NCBI GenBank assembly: GCA_036245525.1
Contig: BTPG01000005.1
Coordinates: 213,279,375-213,343,374, forward strand
Direction of reading: 5' to 3'
DNA length: 64,000 nucleotides
Source: Semisulcospira habei
Lineage: Eukaryota; Mollusca; Gastropoda; Semisulcospiridae
Made by a program: the position numbers and the translations under genes. The notes under the pieces were generated by a model. That model searched no databases and was not told where the DNA came from. It saw only the letters and a program-made list of their open reading frames with translations. This document shows, piece by piece, positions 10,618 through 20,723 of the stretch. Each line of letters begins with the position of its first letter. The stretch's first letter is position 1.

Positions 10618-10860
10618 CGTATACACAAGGTTTTATGACACAGGTCTAGATTTTGTTTTGTCACTCATTCCCTTTGCGTATTTCAAACACATTTTTGCTT
10701 GCAACAAGCCAGGTACTGTTCTCGTCAGCGGACCCACCTGACCACACTGGTGATAAACACCGAACCTTTCTTTTGTTGTGACCGTTCTGTGGATTTCTAT
10801 TTATTAGTGTCACTATTTCTTTTCTTTTTTTTTCAATTCATTGCGTTGTGCGTATCAAAA

Positions 10861-11499
10861 ATGCCCCCAAATGGTGCTAAGTCGAGAAGCAAATCGTATT
10901 AGAAATCAAGTCGACATACCATACAAGGAGGCCGTGAGGAGAGCCCTAATCTCTATTCAAAATAGACAATATCGATCTCCTGCTGAAAATGCTCCACCTA
11001 AAGATCCGACCCCTCTTGGACGGATTCAGAGCTCTGCCACCAAACAAACTGTACAGGCAAATATTAAAGATACATCAGTAATCTCAATACTGACCCCACA
11101 ATAGCGAAAAACAACGCTCAAAATGGGCCTCAAACAAAAACCAGTTTTTCGTCTTATGGCGATGATCTGTCGCAGAACACACAACACCAAAAATCTAAAG
11201 CAGTTATAAATTCTACTTTAAATAATGCATCGCCTTCTCTCTCTTCTCCTCTATCTCATATGAGGGAAGAGACCTCATCTCTGGTTACTGGACCACTCCC
11301 TTTTGGGGAAGTCCGACGTTCCGGGGATGGTCCAGGACTGAGGACCTTTATGGTCAAAGACATACATAAACAGACCCAGGCTCTCGCTACTGCTATTTCC
11401 AATGGCAATGTACAAGAGATCATGATGGCCATTCTCAGCTTTAATCAGCTGATTATGTCCATCCTTGTCCCTTTGTTAACAAACCCAGATAAAGAGTAA
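10861..11499 (+). pseudogene. ORF1 (nucleic-acid binding/gag-like) of element B, broken
   Basis: An ATG at 10861 opens a frame that ends after 13 codons. The adjacent frame (10841-11104) continues IRNQVDIPYKEAVRRALISI, so a frameshift lies near 10885-10900. A last piece (11260-11499) has GLRTFMVKDIHKQTQALATA and IMMAILSFNQLIMSIL. No zinc knuckle is visible. Position directly upstream of the endonuclease/RT frame makes it ORF1. No function can be read from the residues alone. Confidence 0.55.
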
Positions 11500-11555
11500 T
11501 TTCATTATAGTTTGTTTAGAATAACATTTATGTTGATATTTTTAGGTCTGGAGCC

Positions 11556-13110
11556 ATGGCAGAAGACGTTAAAGACAGCCTAAAATTCCTTCAGTGGAAT
11601 TGTCGGTCTATTAATAAAAATATTCATTTTCCTTATAATTATATTAAAGAAGAAAATCCTCAAATTATATGCCTACAATCTGTATCTACTGTTAAATCTA
11701 AACTACCGTGTATAACTGGTTTCCATTATCCTCCTATTGTAGAGTCAAATAAAAATTTAAAAGAATTAATACATACTGCCACCTATATTAAAATAGGGAT
11801 CGAACTTCAGGCACTTATATCTCCGGTTCCTCTGCATGAGGATCAACCTATCTATAGTAATTATATTAAAATAAACACTTCGTCTACACATAAGGAAATA
11901 AATTTAATTAATGTGTATGCTCCTAAATCTTTACACCAATCTGGATTGGAATGGCTGAGGACTCATCAGGGTGATGGATGGATGGTCCTTGGGGACCTAA
12001 ACATCCACCACCCATTGTGGTTCTCCAAAATTCCATCAACTCGTAAAGTTGCATATAAACAAGCAGAGGATATTACAAATTCAAATCTGTTGATCCTCAA
12101 TAGTGGAGAAGCTACCAGAATACCGGATAATTCAAAACAACACCCTTCCGCAGTCGATATAACATTAATCTCCCCAAATTTATTTTTGGAAGCAAATTGG
12201 ACTCTGGGTGATGATGTCATGGGAAGTGACCATCTTCCGGTGACCATTGAATTAAACCAACAAATATTACCCGATAAAAATCTCTCCCCAAATAAAGGAC
12301 GATTTCTTTATGAAAAAGCTAACTGGCCATTGTTTGAGGCCATTATTAGGCGAGACGTTGGGGGAGTCGACACCTTGGATGTTGACTCCCTCAGCACCAT
12401 GCTTACTAAAATTATAATAAATACCGCCGAGATGGCCATCCCACAAAGTCGGGGCGCCCCTGATGGCAAACCGGCTAATCCATGGTGGAATGAAGACTGC
12501 GACACGGCTGTAAAAGATAAAAAGCTAACTTATAACAGGTGGAAAAAGTTTTAAAATTCCTCTAATTATGAACCTATGAAGGTGGCAAATGTTAAATGTA
12601 ATAAAAGTATAGCCATGGCAAAATTAAAATTTTTAGATCAACAAATTCGTAGAGAAATATTAAACCCTACTGACATAACCAAGGCATGGAAGATCGTTAA
12701 AAAATTAAAAAGTAAATATAATCCTTCCCCAATTCCACTACTAAGTAATGGACTTAAATACTCCACCGACCTGAAGAAGGCTGAACTATTGGCGGAGGTC
12801 TTTGCCGCCACCAGCTCTACTGATAATTTAAAGAAAGAAGTAAAAAATTACAGGACTATGGAAGCAAATAAAATGGCCCAGGATGATTTGTTGACCACAT
12901 AATTGGAAGAAACTCTCTATATAAATCTCCCATTTGAAACGTTTGAGTTAGATCTAGTACTGTCACAAATTAAAAATTCCAATACTTCTCCGGGTCAGGA
13001 CGAAGTATCCTACATAATGCTGAAACACCTCCCCTTTGAGGGAAAGAAAATTTTGTGTTATGGGGAGGGTCATCTACCACAGGTTTGGCAACATGGAATT
13101 GTGATACCTA
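11556..13110 (+). pseudogene. ORF2 of element B, 5' half: endonuclease and start of RT
   Basis: APE-type endonuclease: LKFLQWNCRSINKNI at residue 9, MVLGDLNIHHPLW near 145, and the catalytic GSDHLPVTIEL near 222. The frame continues from 11556 to the junction with two in-frame TAA stops (12552-12554 and 12900-12902) and no frame change. After the endonuclease come the linker (NPWWNEDCDTAVKDKK) and the first RT segment (SPGQDEVSYIMLKH). The Polinton breaks the gene in the conserved stretch just before RT motif 1. The stops mean it was inactive or decayed independently of the insertion. Confidence 0.88.
13105..13110. repeat. 6-bp target-site duplication TACCTA, left
   Basis: Identical to 33166-33171. 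Six base pairs is the duplication length of Polintons/Mavericks, and deleting one copy plus the element leaves the RT codons in register. Confidence 0.93.
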
Positions 13111-13790
13111 AGAGAGGGGGAATATGAGAGTATTAGGGAATCTTCTATGGTCCTCATTTTTCTATGTTATTTGCTCACAAAAACGCACACGACCTTGCCT
13201 TTCCTTTTTCTCAAATTCCTTTTATTTTTTTTCTGTAATTAGATATATAAAGAAAGAACTGAATCTTCATTAACACTATGACTGAGAATTTAAGGGGTTA
13301 ACTCAGTCATAGTGTTAATAATACTACAAATCCCCCCCCCCTCCCCCCATAGACAAAACACCTGGACAAACCAGTGCTTGTAACCCGAAGCAATTACATA
13401 TACATAAACACCTCATGTCTGCGCTTGACTGGTTCTGAAAGACCCCCACTTCAATTCAGGTAAGATATGAATAGACCTGTTCTGAAAATACAAAGGGCCT
13501 GCAAGTATTCACATTTTCATGTCGGGACTAGATTGCCTTTTGAAACCGGGATCGAAATCTTTTGAATCAGATCGGTATGTACCCCACCTGACTCGATATG
13601 TAGCACACTTGTCTCGGTATTCATAAAGAAATTTTTAATTTTTCCAATTATGTGTTCACCCGTTTTGATTCTCCATTAAATGTAAATGGCCAACACCCAC
13701 ACACACACAGTCAATCTCACCCCTTTCTTACACAGAGAGAGGCCCGTAATAAAGACAGTAATCATACACCTTTACCCCGCTCTGTTTTAT
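13111..13790. repeat. Left terminal inverted repeat of the Polinton (diverged)
   Basis: 13570-13599 (GATCGGTATGTACC..) matches the reverse complement of 32713-32742 with a few differences. TTAAGGGGTTAACTCAGTCA at about 13297 matches an inverted copy near 32980. A perfect 18-bp inverted pair (ATTAACACTATGACTGAG and its complement, 15-bp spacer) lies at about 13270-13320. The inner limit is approximate. No gene is visible from here to 14430; the space holds C-rich (13330-13348) and AT-rich DNA. Confidence 0.75.
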
Positions 13791-14429
13791 GTCTGTGCTT
13801 ATAACAACATTACAAGCACTGACGAAAGATTTTGGACCGGCTGACTGGAATTTTTCAAAAACCCACCCCGAGGGGGGTGTTTACTGTTGACTGTTATTTC
13901 TACACAGAATGAAACAGGCATGATCAAGCCAGTTCGAACATGACTAGTAACGCATGCACTGACAAAGGGTGTAGGTTGATTTTGCTGGTCATTTCAAAAG
14001 GTTTTGAACTTAATGTTGACACAGTAATTGATTTGCCGCTCTTTGAAGACATACAGTGAGCGTCACGAGTGGCGTTTTATATCTCTGCTTGTTAGACTGC
14101 CTGGTTTTGTCAGCTGATTTTATTCCGCACGTTTTGCACATTTTGAAATCAGGCACGATCAAGCCAGTTTGAACATGACTGGTGCGTGCCTTGGAACTAA
14201 TGCGTGTTAAGATATTTTTTAGTATAAAACCAAACCCCAGAGCTAGGTACAGTCAATCATGACACAATATTCTGGAAGAAAATAGGTGGCCACGGAAATT
14301 TTTCATCAACTTGAGCTGTCAAAGGTTTCTGACCTTTCTGATGAGACTAATTAAGTCGAAACAGCTCCTCGTTTCAAAGATAAGTGCATTTTTATTTCAC
14401 TTATTATTAAAAATATATTTTATTATAAA

Positions 14430-14981
14430 ATGAATTCAGATGAACTCCTTCTATTGAATGATATCAGCGCTGTAGAAAACATAGACTTAGATTCGAAACG
14501 GGAACGACTTTTATCTGTAGTGATTTCTGGTCATTCCAAAACATATCTCGGAAAGCAATATTCGACCGAAGATATACAATCCCTCACGGCTGATGATTTA
14601 TTTAAACTTCATTTTAAATATGAACAGCACATGGCTTCACTAATGACCCGTGATTTGAGCAAATCAATTGTCTGCTTGTATTCAAAAGTTGTGAGTTATG
14701 CCCTTCCTGTAGACATTGAAAATCTCACAAATGACCTCGAGAGTAACCCCATTGTAACGAGTGCAATTGGTAAATTAGCTTGCCTTTTATTCTACAGGTT
14801 TGGTAATTTGCTTGCTCCACTGGTAACATTAATTGTAACTAGCAGCCATATCGATTTCACGAAATTAAATTTTGTTGTTGATAAAAATGGACGACCAACA
14901 GACGACCCCCCAAACGACCCCACAGATGAACCCTGCCCCAGACCCTGTCAAGACCCCGATTCACACAGTGACAAAAATTAA
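14430..14981 (+). CDS. Polinton small gene 1 (183 aa, unknown function)
   Basis: First gene inside the left terminus, starting at an ATG after an AT-rich leader. The product is mostly helical in appearance for residues 1-130. A hydrophobic stretch near 120-145 (LACLLFYRFGNLLAPLVTL) follows, and the tail is Asp/Pro-rich and hydrophilic. The frame overlaps the next gene by about 95 bases. I recognise the general type as a small protein recurring at one end of invertebrate Polintons, but know no function. No break is seen. A membrane or virion-associated role is a guess from the hydrophobic segment. Confidence 0.65.
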   Translation: MNSDELLLLNDISAVENIDLDSKRERLLSVVISGHSKTYLGKQYSTEDIQSLTADDLFKLHFKYEQHMASLMTRDLSKSIVCLYSKVVSYALPVDIENLTNDLESNPIVTSAIGKLACLLFYRFGNLLAPLVTLIVTSSHIDFTKLNFVVDKNGRPTDDPPNDPTDEPCPRPCQDPDSHSDKN

Positions 14982-15366
14982 AAATGAAGGAAGGGTTCAG
15001 TCTGGTAAACGTTTAGCTGAATGGAACAAGCAAAAAAAATTACAGCTTCAAGCGCTAACAGAAAAGGCTCATGTAAGTGACCCGCCGTCAACACCGCCGG
15101 TAGGACCGGTAAGACCGTCAGAACTGGCACCCCTGTCACACCCACATCAAAGTGAAAGATCTTCAACCCAGTCTAATTCTGAAACAGCAAAATATGTAGT
15201 TGCCGCATTTGTTGTCGGATCTGGTTTTGTAGCTTACCAATTATACAAAAAATACAAGCCACAGACTCGAACAGTGTCCAAAAAATTAAACACTCCATCA
15301 TCAAAAACAGAAGTCTCCACATTACCAACAATACCCAAAGTTGTCGACCCATTTATCATGCACTAA
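14887..15366 (+). CDS. Polinton small gene 2, Pro-rich single-pass membrane protein
   Basis: I choose the ATG at 14887 (MDDQQTTPQ), five codons inside a longer open frame; it overlaps the tail of gene 1 in another frame. Residues 1-35 are Thr/Pro/Gln-rich. A Lys-rich segment follows (GKRLAEWNKQKKLQLQAL), then a Pro/Ser linker. One clear transmembrane helix (YVVAAFVVGSGFVAYQLYKK) lies near residue 102. The C terminus is basic and polar. No enzymatic motif. Likely a minor membrane protein of the element; function unknown. Confidence 0.65.
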   Translation: MDDQQTTPQTTPQMNPAPDPVKTPIHTVTKIKNEGRVQSGKRLAEWNKQKKLQLQALTEKAHVSDPPSTPPVGPVRPSELAPLSHPHQSERSSTQSNSETAKYVVAAFVVGSGFVAYQLYKKYKPQTRTVSKKLNTPSSKTEVSTLPTIPKVVDPFIMH

Positions 15367-15402
15367 TAAATTTATTTATTTTAATTTTTATTGCCTTAGA
15401 AA

Positions 15403-15633
15403 ATGAATGACTCAAAAAACATAATGAATCTTGTGTATCACTCTGCAGTAATCAGTGGACTAGCAGTAGCGTTTTCTATGCTGGGAAAAAGTCTACTCGA
15501 AATGAAATCAGCAGACCTCAGTAGATTGGATCTGGAAGATTCAGTTAAGCTAATTGCAGTTGTTACAGCGTCAATTGCAACAAAAAATTTTCTTGTCAAG
15601 CAGGCAATTATTCCCGAAAATGTTTCTATGTAA
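15403..15633 (+). CDS. Polinton small gene 3, 76-aa hydrophobic protein
   Basis: Starts at the ATG at 15403, 37 bases after gene 2. There are two hydrophobic segments: YHSAVISGLAVAFSMLGKSL (about 12-31) and VKLIAVVTASIATKNFLV (about 48-65), joined by an acidic loop. The size and pattern match a small two-helix protein I associate with metazoan Polintons. No catalytic residues. Intact; ends 11 bases before gene 4, so these genes are closely packed on one strand. Confidence 0.65.
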   Translation: MNDSKNIMNLVYHSAVISGLAVAFSMLGKSLLEMKSADLSRLDLEDSVKLIAVVTASIATKNFLVKQAIIPENVSM

Positions 15634-15644
15634 ATAAAAATAAT

Positions 15645-16085
15645 ATGGCGACGATAGCTATTATGATAGGAGGAGCGATGGTCAACGCCCTCGCGTTTAG
15701 CGGCTCTAATTATCTCTTTTCTAAAATGGGTAGAGAAGAATCTGCACAAGAAATGAAACGTCACAATGAAGCATCTGAGAAACTTGCACAGGCAGAACAG
15801 GCGTATGAAAAACAAAGAATTGAAAAACTTGATTTTATCAATGACAGACTTAGATTAGAGAATCACGCACAACATACGTTTTCAAATACAGACGAAGCAA
15901 TTCATGAATACTATCTTGTCACAGGTGAAGACATGTCTATCCCAAAACCGAAACTAAGTGACTACTATCAACCAAGCCCAGAACAAAGAAACGGGGAGAT
16001 AATCTTTGTTCTAGTGGGAATGACATTTGTATTTTTTACTGGTCTTTATTTTGCTAGAAGAAATGAACCCCGGGGTAGAAAATAA
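15645..16085 (+). CDS. Polinton small gene 4, two-membrane-segment protein with coiled-coil
   Basis: Starts at the ATG at 15645. An N-terminal hydrophobic segment (IAIMIGGAMVNALAFSGSN) is followed by a charged helical region rich in Glu/Lys/Gln (about 30-75) that could form a coiled coil. A C-terminal membrane segment (IIFVLVGMTFVFFTGLYFA) ends in a basic tail. It overlaps the presumed integrase start by 23 bases. No function known; position and pattern recur in invertebrate Polintons. No break seen. Confidence 0.65.
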   Translation: MATIAIMIGGAMVNALAFSGSNYLFSKMGREESAQEMKRHNEASEKLAQAEQAYEKQRIEKLDFINDRLRLENHAQHTFSNTDEAIHEYYLVTGEDMSIPKPKLSDYYQPSPEQRNGEIIFVLVGMTFVFFTGLYFARRNEPRGRK

Positions 16086-16939
16086 ACTATCGAAAATATA
16101 TTACTCACCATCAGGCTATTGGAAAAGTCAAACCGCTATTCAGAAATTACATGCCGCTGTGGGCGGAGATGTATCACTCAATCAAGTCAAGCAATGGTTA
16201 CAGAGACAGGCAATTTGGCAGATATATTTACCTGCTCCAAGAAAGATCACCAAATTAACTGTTGTAGACATTGCTTCAAGGTACAAAGACGCTGAACCCA
16301 TATCTGACAAAACTGTTACCACAGTTGCGACTGCTTTATCAAGTATCTACAAAAGAGGCCCCCTGAAATACCCCAGACTAGTGCAAGTTGATGATGGATC
16401 TGAATTTAAGGACGCAGTTAATCAGTTATTTGCTAAGCATGGCGTACTGGTTAGACGCGGCATTCCAGGTGTGCACAGATCACAGGCAATTGTAGAAAAC
16501 TTTAACAAACAATTATCAGAGAGACTTTTCAGCTATCAATATTCTAAGGAACTCATGCATGACACCCGTAACACTGAGTGGGTAAAGAGATTACCACATG
16601 TGATAAAAGCAATGAACAGTGAAGGACACCCAAAACCTGCTGATGCTATTAAATTAAAAACAATTACAGAGCCAAAAACAATGTCAGCACAGGCACCAGA
16701 CACAAGCTTGTTTACCAAACAGGTGAGATATTTATATCAACCAGGTGAAGCTTAAAATGACATAAAGCGCAGGGTGACAGACCCCATCTGGTCAACATCC
16801 GTTCATAATATAAAAAAAAATAATCCCCGGTCCAGACGCAACAATATATTACCTGTATGACCCTGCGCCCCAGAGGGCATTTGTCAGAGAAGAATTACAG
16901 ATTATTTCCCCAGACACCGTTACTCATTTCAGTAACTAA
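16063..16939 (+). pseudogene. Polinton integrase (DDE, retroviral type), broken
   Basis: An N-terminal helical region (YYSPSGYWKSQTAIQKLHAA, VKQWLQRQAIW) leads into LPAPRKI, then immediately TVVDIASRYKDAEP. Relatives have some 30-40 residues between these, including the first catalytic Asp, which is absent here. The second Asp (LVQVDDGSEF) and the Glu (QAIVENFNKQL) remain. The first frame ends at a TAA at 16753-16755 (PGEA), but homologous coding continues: ATDP-like TDPIW in the same frame, then after a frameshift near 16830 the end IYYLYDPAPQRAFVREELQ, stopping at 16937-16939. One internal deletion, one stop and one frameshift mean no active integrase. Its last 45 bases overlap the convergent polymerase tail. 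Confidence 0.88.
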
Positions 16940-19900
16940 GTCGTCAATTAATTCATCAACCAGTTCATCAGCTATTTCTTCAGATAACTTGAGTCTGTAA
17001 TGACCAGGTGCATAAGCTTTTTCCTTGGTGTGAAACACTCGTTTCGTGTCTCCAACTGCCAGAGACTTCTTATGTGTTTGGATCATTTCAAGATTATGTT
17101 TGTTTGATCTCAGTGACTTGTTTGGATAGTCAGGCATTAATGCACCATCAACACTTGCTTGTAATGTTAATGACGAATGTCTTTATTTTTTATTGCTGTT
17201 TTTTTTTATTCCTTTGGCTTTCGACTGACTACCCTTCTGGTGCAGTATAGAATACATTTTTGATCTCAGTCCAACGTACTCAACTATTGGCACACCATTT
17301 AGTTCATCCTTAAACTTACCAGGCACTTTCTTGTTTTGTGTGCTAAACAGTGGATGATCCTTAGGATAGTCAGACGTGTCATACATGTGTAACTCTGTTT
17401 TCATGTCTTCATAAAAGTCTTCAGTACACACATCAATGATCATAGAGTCAGTGTCAGTGTATAACAGACGGCAGTCAGGATACTTTAATTTGAAGTAATC
17501 ATAATAAAATTCAAGCATCACCAGTTTTGACAAATCCAGAATTGCCATACCAATGAATACTGGCTTGTCCAGTTTAACAATCTTTTTTTTGAGTGACACT
17601 GCATACAATGATGAATGAAATTCTTTATACCCTGTGTACTGAGGCTTACCTGTAAGTTTAATTGCACCCAATTCAGTTGTGACCAGTCTCACATCTTTTC
17701 TGTGATGAGGATTTTCCATTGTCTTGCCAAAACAGGCATTGTTCATAAGCTTAAAGAAGTCTTTGTCAAATGCAGTGTTGCCGTCTCTGGCACGGAGGGT
17801 TGTGTTCTTCATTATGTAATCTTTCATGAAAGCACTTTGATCAAATTGGATTCCTCTGTGAACTTTTTTTAGTACTAACCCATGTCTGATGTAAAACTGT
17901 AACAAGCGGTAGTGACAAACGTAATTGAATTTGTCATTTAAATTTGGAACAAGTTTAGTGTCTTCTTTTTTCCCTGTCATACTCATTTTCTCAACAGCTA
18001 ATGGATAATCATTGTGGTAATCATGTAGATGGTGTGGGTACTCCAGGTCAACTTCAAAGATCCAACCCTTTGCGTCGTTTTGGTCAAGATTCATAATATT
18101 GTTAGTTATGTCTGTTATGTCATACTGTGACAAATCATGCAGACAAAAAATTTTCAAGGGCAATAACTCACACATTGCGAACCCATAAAGGTTATTAGCG
18201 TCAAGGTACGTAATGAATGACCTTGACCTTGAAGGTTCAAACCCAAGGTCAAGGTCCTGGCCGTCCAAATATTTATTGTTGGCTCTGGCGTAATTGTTCG
18301 CTGCAATACTAATCCCTCCCCTCAATCCACGTTCCACCATTCCACCCATCGTACGATCAGACAACAGATCTATAAATATCTTACTGGATTTCAAAAATGC
18401 ATCCCACGTCATGCCAGGACTAGTTATGTAACAAGCAGGGTCAAGTCTGTAGTGAAACAAACCCTTCTCACGGTAACTTTCAAATACGTCTGCTAGCAAA
18501 CAAACGTCAGCTTTCAAGTACTGGTCGTGGTAGTCACCAATTGTCTGACATCCTAATTTACCCCACACATCAAGTGCGTATTGATATTCAGAGTCAGAAA
18601 TACCTTTTCCAGTTAGTGTGGAATAAAATTTCTCTTTTGGTGGCAGTCTTGTTTCTTCAAACACAACCCAGTGATCAATGTACTCATACGGATACACACC
18701 TTTCTTAACCAAGTCTGGCTCAAAATATTTACTCGATATTGGATACTCAATCAGTCCTTCTGCCAGACTAGCCAATCCTAAAGACAAATGTTGCATGGAG
18801 TCATAAAATGCTAATTTGTCTAACCTAAAAGTTAAGTATTTCTCAGTTGTCTGGGCAATACAACTTATGTTTTTGTACGACTCGTCTACAGCCTGCATGA
18901 TAATGTGTGAATCATATCCCTTCAGATTGTGAAAAAAGATTGGTAACTTGTATGTCTTTGGATCTATTTTTAATAATAAGTTACAATTGTTATGTGCAAC
19001 ACCTCTGTAACGCCCAGTTATGTGATCGTGATCACGAACTTTATCACCCCCTAAAGGTTGTTCACAAATCCAACACTTCTCTGCTGTATCAAATTTTAGT
19101 TTGTCTTCTTCTGTCATCACCAAAGGCATCTGACATGTTGTGAGATACTGTACTACCTGACTATACAGATGTCTCATTTCTGTTAAAAACAGACATGCTG
19201 CATTTTCACCCATGTAGATAACAGGTTCTGAAAGCAAACCGTCTGACCTAACAATAATGTATCCAAAAGAACACACCACTTGGTCACTCAGTTTTATAGT
19301 CTTTGGTAATGACTCTGGAACAGGACCCTCATATTGAACAACCAATGATTCGAAATCAGCATATACTACAAACGGCAGCTTTTGCTGATTCCCATAGTTC
19401 TTAAAATACACTTGACTACCAGGATCTGGATACTTAAGTACAGTTTGTATGTCATCAGCTGACCTGCAGTGTAGGATGTGTTTGTGCGCTATTTTAATAG
19501 AAGAGAATCTCTGTAAACATCTCTTGCACACTTCCTGTTTCCCATTGTGTTTCATTGTATGTGTATGAATTAGACGTGACATATTCCTGATAATTGTGTA
19601 GTGGAAGTTATTGTCATCACCGATTAGCAACATGTCAACATGTTTATCTTCTGACTGCCCATATGTTGGAGCAATTGGGGACACTCTAATTGGCTGTAAC
19701 TTGTTCTCAGATTCATTATCCCACACAAACACATTCACAGATATACCAGGATTTAGTTTTTCAAACAAGTCTATGTCCTCTATTTTAACAGGGAACTCAA
19801 TGCCACTAAAGTTAAGTTCATTTACAAATTTGATGTAGTTAGATACGCGATCAGGTCTTGACCTCACAAAGTGTAGTTTAGCAAGCACACACCACATGAA

Positions 19901-20381
19901 ACAAAAATTGTCTTTGTTCTGAATATTAACAACAGCCTTTTTGTTTGCTACTTCTGTTGGTAATGGTATCCATGCTTTACCTAATATAGGATGATACCTA
20001 GACTGCTTTAGTTGCAGTTCATGTACATGTCCTTCGTGCCAGCCAGACCCTTTCATTTTTGCACTGTCGATTGCCTGTAGAAAGTCTGTCTCTAAACACG
20101 TTCTCCACCTCCGGTTCTCTTCTTGTGTTAACAGTGTGTTGTCTTGTTGATATATACGATACAATTAATTCACCGTCCAATCTCGTGAATTCGATTTTCG
20201 CAACAATCTGAATCTTAACACTGCCTGTCAGAAGATTTTGCTGTATGACAGAAAAAGAGTTTTCTATTGATTCATAAACATTATTAGTATTGGATATAGG
20301 TAAGTTTGTTGTGTGAAACACGTTTCTTAAACCAGATGAGCCAAGGCTTGATGGGCCAGGGCTTTGTGAATTGTCCGTCAT
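16895..20381 (-). pseudogene. Protein-primed family B DNA polymerase (pPolB), broken at both ends
   Basis: The central frame (20164-17183, 993 codons) is uninterrupted. It has exonuclease motifs VYADFESLV (near 270), FHNLKGYDSH (near 415) and FYDSMQHLSLG (near 457), and polymerase motifs TYLDANNLYGFAM (motif A), KLMNNACFGKTMEN (motif B) and LLYTDTDSMIID (motif C). The Cys/His clusters CKRCLQRF and CWICEQPLGG..HDHITG are also present. An ATG at 20379-20381 opens a different frame covering the N terminus, so a frameshift lies near 20165-20200, next to a TAA. At the 3' end an in-frame TAA (17183-17185) precedes a further conserved stretch in the same frame to 16895, ending near GHYRLKLSEE. So catalytic residues survive while the gene is split by one frameshift and one nonsense codon. 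Predicted role: genome replication. Confidence 0.92.
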
Positions 20382-20423
20382 TTTTATTTGACCGACAAAA
20401 TAATAAAATAAAAAATATTAACG

Positions 20424-20694
20424 TTAACTCTGCTGACTCACCTTGTGTAATACCACTTTATTAACTGTAACACTGTCAATATAAACATTTAGTTTGCGTA
20501 GTTGCTTAAATATGCTATAACAAATTTCCCCTAACCAACCATAGTTGGTATCATCAACTTTAAAAGTAGGTGTCTTTAAATCAACTGTCATGCGCTCGAC
20601 ATCTGGATGCTCAGCAACATAATACAAAGTCACACTGTATGTAGCATATATTTCTGATGGTGCTGAAAGGCTTATGTAAGTCTGTTTGGGTGAT
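20424..20694 (-). pseudogene. Small Polinton gene, 3' part (split by the RTE insertion)
   Basis: The minus-strand frame runs from the target duplication at 20694 to a TAA at 20424-20426, without an ATG of its own. It encodes SVTLYYVAEHPDVERM and ends NKVVLHKVSQQS. Its 5' part with an ATG is at 24868-24955, and the two parts are in the same register through the 11-bp duplication. Total length would be a little over 110 codons. I do not recognise the product; it lies between the packaging ATPase and the polymerase, 42 bases upstream of the polymerase start. Confidence 0.75.
20684..20694. repeat. 11-bp target-site duplication GTTTGGGTGAT, left
   Basis: Repeated exactly at 24868-24878; preceding bases differ (T versus C). 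It borders the RTE insertion. Confidence 0.93.
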
Positions 20695-20723
20695 CTCTTG
20701 GCTTGACTTCGCGAACGAAGATT

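Larger units (their letters stand above)
10399..13110 (+). mobile_element. Element B, 5' half: I-like non-LTR retrotransposon
   Basis: Starts with three 73-bp monomers, then an untranslated region, ORF1 (10861-11499) and ORF2 (11556 onward). ORF2 is cut by the Polinton at 13110 and resumes at 33172 in the same reading frame after one copy of the 6-bp duplication is removed. Rejoined, B would be about 5.3 kb, close to full length for this class. The boundary at 10399 is the first monomer; an exact insertion site was not found. Confidence 0.85.
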
